Source: Candidatus Pacearchaeota archaeon CG10_big_fil_rev_8_21_14_0_10_35_13
Lineage (GTDB): Archaea > Nanobdellota > Nanobdellia > Pacearchaeales > GW2011-AR1
Length of the DNA: 8,798 bases
Direction: 5' to 3'
Assembly (NCBI GenBank): GCA_002763035.1
Contig: PFDC01000085.1
Span: 10,885-19,682 of the forward strand
In this document: positions 6,802 through 8,798 of the stretch, one piece after another
How the letters are laid out: every line of letters begins with the position of its first letter
How positions within the stretch are numbered: position 1 is the first letter of the stretch
The notes under the pieces: generated by a model
The model's database searches: none
What the model was told of the DNA's origin: nothing
The model's input: the letters and a program-made list of their open reading frames with translations, nothing else
Program-made: the position numbers and the translations under genes

Positions 6802-6824
6802 GTCACTAATTCTTGAATCTTTTC

Positions 6825-7244
6825 ATGATTAAAGCTATAGCCCAAGAAACCCCGATGGGCTGCGCCATTGCATGCATTGCGAGCATCCTTAATAAGAGCC
6901 AAAGTTCCATCATTAAGGATTCAGGATTAAATGTAGAGAAATCATGGAATCATGGGTACTACTGCGGGGAAATAGTAAGAATCCTAAAAAATAATGGCCG
7001 GAGATATAAGTTTTCTAAAGTTACAGAGAAAACAAAGCACCTGATAGATAAAGACAGGTCAATAGTATTTGTTAAAGGCAAGAACGAAAGAGTAGGACAC
7101 TACCTAGTCAGAGATAAACTCAATAATAGATGGATGGAAAGCTGGATTAACTTTCCTAAGATGAACCCCGCAAAGGCAGGATTCGTTAAGAAACTACCAG
7201 ACACACCAAGATGGGTGATTTATGAGGGAGGAAGGAATCCTTAG
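6825..7244 (+). CDS. Small stand-alone C39-like (papain-fold) cysteine peptidase-type protein
   Basis: From the ATG at 6825 the product is 139 residues; a TTG at 6813 would add four residues but lies upstream of the predicted transcript start. The N-terminus 'QETPMGCAIACIASIL' fits the peptidase C39 pattern of oxyanion-hole Gln (Q7) and catalytic Cys (C13), starting a helix. The His is probably H92 in 'VGHYLVRD'. The acidic partner could be D97 or E105 in 'WMESWINFP', where relatives often have Asp. There is no signal peptide, membrane helix, ABC transporter or bacteriocin precursor nearby, so leader-peptide processing is not supported; target and activity are unknown. Third positions are mixed (17 of the first 30 codons end in A/C, against 25 in PCNA), with GCC, GGC, TGC and GGG codons rare in its neighbours. 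This suggests later acquisition. A non-proteolytic C39-fold role is also possible. Confidence 0.75.
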   Translation: MIKAIAQETPMGCAIACIASILNKSQSSIIKDSGLNVEKSWNHGYYCGEIVRILKNNGRRYKFSKVTEKTKHLIDKDRSIVFVKGKNERVGHYLVRDKLNNRWMESWINFPKMNPAKAGFVKKLPDTPRWVIYEGGRNP

Positions 7245-7294
7245 CATTAGAACACAGAGGTAATAAATAATTAGTATATACCAAAGTATCCTAA

Positions 7295-7303
7295 TATTTA
7301 AAA
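7295..7303 (+). promoter_or_regulatory. TATA box of PCNA
   Basis: TATTTAAAA is centred 27 bp upstream of the PCNA ATG at 7326, again predicting a leaderless mRNA. It runs directly into ACGTCAAAA, the element also found at 4886-4902 on the minus strand. Confidence 0.6.
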
Positions 7304-7325
7304 ACGTCAAAAGGGTTAAGAAAAT

Positions 7326-8063
7326 ATGAAGGTAAAACTAGACCATCCAAAAATACTATCAGACATAGTAGGAATAATCTCAGAATTAGTACTAGAAGTA
7401 AGATTCAGGTTTGACGCTAGCGGAATGAACGTAGTAGCAATAGACCCAGCAAACGTAGCACTAACCGCGTTGAACATACCAGCAAGCTCATTCTCACAAT
7501 ACGAAGTAAATAATGAAAATATTGGAATAAGCCTAGAAAGTCTGAAAGCAGTACTTAGAAGAACAAAAGTAGGAAGTAGCATAGTAATGCAAACAGAAGA
7601 AAATAATCTAAAAATAGAAATAAACGACAAAATAAAAAGAACATTCAGAATAGCACTAATAGACATAGAAGGAGAACAAAAAGAAATACCAAGCCTAGAA
7701 TTCTCTAACGAAGTAGAAATGTCAGCAGTAGACTTCTCAGAAGCAATAGAAGACTGTAAGATAGTAGCAGACAGCTGCAGGTTTGAGATAAAAGGAGGAA
7801 TGTTCGTAATAGAAGCATCAGGACTAAACAGCGTAAAACTAGAATTCTCAAATGATGAAGCAAAAATAAGCGGAGAAGAAAAGAAAAGCAAGTACAGCCT
7901 AGAATACTTACAAAAATTCTCAAGAGCATGTAAACTAACAGATAAAGTAAAAATGAACTTCTCAAGCAAGAACGAAACCGACTACCCACTAAGACTAGAA
8001 TTCATTATAGGAAGAATAGGACTAATATTTATCTTAGCACCAAGAGTAGAAACAGAAGACTAA
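7326..8063 (+). CDS. pcn: DNA polymerase sliding clamp (PCNA)
   Basis: This is a 245-residue archaeal PCNA, near the usual ~249. It forms a ring around DNA that tethers polymerase, ligase, FEN1 and other partners. The N-terminal domain shows the family signature 'DASGMNVVAIDPANVALTAL' (30-49). The interdomain connecting loop falls at ~113-128 (DIEGEQKEIPSLEF). The second domain repeats the fold, with 'FEIKGGMFVIEASG' at 153-166 and the late 'YSLEYLQKFSRACKL' helix (190-204). The C-terminus 'ILAPRVE' (237-243) is the classic clamp end that helps bind partners. The ATG is supported by the TATA box 27 bp upstream and by family length. It stands 81 bp after the peptidase gene but has its own promoter. 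A/C-ending codons are strongly favoured. Being a single clamp does not by itself show homo- or heterotrimer; other clamps could lie outside the window. Confidence 0.97.
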   Translation: MKVKLDHPKILSDIVGIISELVLEVRFRFDASGMNVVAIDPANVALTALNIPASSFSQYEVNNENIGISLESLKAVLRRTKVGSSIVMQTEENNLKIEINDKIKRTFRIALIDIEGEQKEIPSLEFSNEVEMSAVDFSEAIEDCKIVADSCRFEIKGGMFVIEASGLNSVKLEFSNDEAKISGEEKKSKYSLEYLQKFSRACKLTDKVKMNFSSKNETDYPLRLEFIIGRIGLIFILAPRVETED

Positions 8064-8080
8064 AGAATTCTTAAAACAAC

Positions 8081-8115
8081 ATTTAAATAAGAGCTTAAAG
8101 GAAAAGATTTAAATA
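8081..8115 (+). promoter_or_regulatory. Duplicated TATA-like box upstream of the HTH-MNT/HEPN genes
   Basis: ATTTAAATA occurs at 8081-8089 and 8107-8115, exactly 26 bp apart. The second copy is centred about 27-28 bp before the ATG at 8139 and suits a leaderless start. The first would start transcription near 8108-8112 with a leader of about 30 nt, or could be a duplicated regulatory site. Both are perfect palindromes at their core (ATTTAAAT). Confidence 0.5.
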
Positions 8116-8138
8116 GTCTTGGAACAAATAAGTTACAT

Positions 8139-8687
8139 ATGGAACATAAAGATTACACGCTTGAAATAGTTGGAGAATTATTAAGGGAGAAAGGACATGC
8201 GAGAGCAATAGCAAAGAACCTCAAGACTAACCATATGACTATTAACAGAAAGATTAAAGAATTACTAGACAAGAACGTTTTAGACTTAAAAGAAGAAGGA
8301 AGAAATAAATCATATTACCTAAAGAAAACAATAGAAGCTAAGAGGTATGTTTACATGTATGAACACTATAAACTATTAGAATTCTTAAAGAAACATCCAG
8401 ATATGAAGAGACTCATTAAAGAAATACAGGACGATAAAAGATTCAGAATAGCAATGATATTCGGATCATACGCAAAAGGACTAGAAAAAAAGGAAAGCGA
8501 TATTGACTTGTACATAGGAACTGAAGATAGCAAAGTAAAGAAAGACTTAGAAAAATTAGACAACAGGATTAATATGAAAATAGGAAAGTATAATAAAGAA
8601 AACTTACTGATTAAAGAAATAGAGAAAAACCATATAATAATAAAAGGGGTGGAAGAATACTATGAAAGAAACAAGATTTTTGATTAA
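8139..8687 (+). CDS. HTH-nucleotidyltransferase (MNT) antitoxin-like protein
   Basis: This is a 182-residue protein. Residues ~5-62 form a winged helix-turn-helix (GHARAIAKNLKTNHMTINRK is the reading-helix region; 'DLKEEGRNKSYYLKK' the wing). A helical linker leads to a minimal nucleotidyltransferase core (~103-150) with the GSx10DxD motif: G109-S110, then D121 and D123 in 'GSYAKGLEKKESDIDLYIG'. The usual third carboxylate strand seems to be 'RINMKIG', with Asn/Met where Asp is expected, so catalysis may be altered or lost. MNT proteins pair with HEPN RNases; in studied pairs the MNT neutralises HEPN, in some cases by adding AMP to it. The next gene overlaps by 26 bp and looks HEPN-like, supporting this. 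The HTH suggests autoregulation at the doubled TATA region. Third positions are mixed (17 of the first 30 in A/C), unlike PCNA, so recent gain is plausible. Confidence 0.85.
   Translation: MEHKDYTLEIVGELLREKGHARAIAKNLKTNHMTINRKIKELLDKNVLDLKEEGRNKSYYLKKTIEAKRYVYMYEHYKLLEFLKKHPDMKRLIKEIQDDKRFRIAMIFGSYAKGLEKKESDIDLYIGTEDSKVKKDLEKLDNRINMKIGKYNKENLLIKEIEKNHIIIKGVEEYYERNKIFD
8646..8652 (+). promoter_or_regulatory. Ribosome-binding site of the HEPN-like gene
   Basis: GGGGTGG lies 9 bp upstream of the ATG at 8662 and contains the archaeal GGTG core. It sits inside the upstream coding region. It contrasts with the leaderless starts elsewhere in the window, as expected for an internal operon gene, and decides the start together with the in-frame stop at 8641-8643. 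Confidence 0.6.
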
Positions 8688-8798
8688 ACTATTGAAAGAA
8701 GGAAGAATAGAATTTGTGGAACCAAGCGAAGAGATTGGCGAGTCTTACATTAACAAATCTGAAAGTTACTTAGAATCATCAAGGATATTAATTAAGAA
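8662..8798 (+). CDS. HEPN-domain-like protein, probable toxin partner (3' partial)
   Basis: The ATG at 8662 overlaps the MNT gene by 26 bp and the frame stays open to the window edge, giving 45 residues. ATG 8662 is the only start between the in-frame stop at 8641-8643 and the body of the protein, and it has a good GGTG ribosome-binding site. The visible part ends in an amphipathic helix, 'SYINKSESYLESSRILIK', typical of the first long helix of small HEPN proteins (A/S-x2-K-A/S-E-x-L-x-S/A-A/S). The diagnostic Rx4-6H RNase motif would lie beyond the edge and cannot be checked. The call rests on this helix and on the overlapping MNT partner. If correct, it would be an RNA-cleaving toxin controlled by the MNT protein. 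Confidence 0.6.
   Translation, partial: MKETRFLIKLLKEGRIEFVEPSEEIGESYINKSESYLESSRILIK

Larger units (their letters stand above)
6500..6824. other. AT-rich intergenic region with divergent promoters and no convincing gene
   Basis: This stretch separates the divergent primase and peptidase genes and holds a core promoter at each end. In between I find no tRNA (no TTC-arm consensus GGTTCNANNCC on either strand), no box C/D pair and no ORF with real support. The best small ORF is 6625-6681 (18 codons, MWKGISYKQVNSLIPITL, preceded by GAAGG); it is too short to call. There is a weak GAGG/CCTC stem at about 6556-6588, a short CATAA/TTATG inverted repeat at about 6669-6680, and a very AT-rich stretch at 6720-6800. 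It lacks the strong A/C bias of the nearby plus-strand genes. Confidence 0.5.

Noticed and set aside
6813..6815. TTG as start of the C39-like gene
   Set aside because: The TATA box at 6794-6801 places the RNA start near the ATG at 6825, and the four extra residues precede the conserved QxxxxxC start of the fold.
7316..7969. 217-codon reading frame antisense to PCNA
   Set aside because: It is fully covered by the strongly supported PCNA gene, with biased composition expected from the complement of A-ending codons.

Overview
The window looks like a piece of a small, AT-rich archaeal genome, most likely a DPANN lineage of the Woesearchaeota/Pacearchaeota/Nanoarchaeota type. The evidence is an archaeal sliding clamp (PCNA), an archaeo-eukaryotic primase in an unusual single-chain form, TATA-like boxes placed so that several mRNAs would start at the start codon (leaderless), and Ser/Thr/Asn-rich membrane-anchored surface proteins with Cys-rich modules. 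The lineage is inferred from family resemblance and was not tested by a search.

Layout. 1-1038 (+) is the 3' part of a surface protein: lamin-tail-like domain, Asn-rich sequon linker, Ig-like region, C-terminal membrane anchor. Next is a 156-aa conserved-looking protein of unknown function (1043-1513, +). A 172-bp convergent gap follows, holding two look-alike hairpins. Then come two minus-strand secreted, membrane-anchored proteins in one operon (4801->2999, then 2987->1686), which share a Cys-rich module; the larger also has alpha/alpha-toroid-like repeats. An intergenic region (4802-4921) carries the terminator of the primase gene and the promoter of the surface operon, with a 10-bp inverted repeat over the TATA box. 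The primase is on the minus strand (6499->4922). A 325-bp AT-rich gap with no convincing gene leads to a small C39-like cysteine-peptidase fold protein (6825-7244, +), PCNA (7326-8063, +), and an HTH-nucleotidyltransferase (MNT) antitoxin-like gene (8139-8687, +). The last overlaps a HEPN-like gene cut by the window edge (8662-8798, +).

How the genes fit together. Primase and PCNA are replication-fork proteins separated only by the peptidase gene, probably the remains of an archaeal replication gene neighbourhood. The MNT/HEPN pair looks like a toxin-antitoxin module. The surface genes probably act at the cell envelope, plausibly in cell contact or host attachment, but nothing here proves that.

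The most striking global signal is strand-locked silent-site composition. Plus-strand genes end codons in A/C and minus-strand genes end them in G/T, so the physical plus strand is A+C-rich at silent sites whatever the gene direction. This fits replication-strand mutation bias. The peptidase and HTH-MNT genes do not show it clearly, which suggests more recent arrival or relocation.
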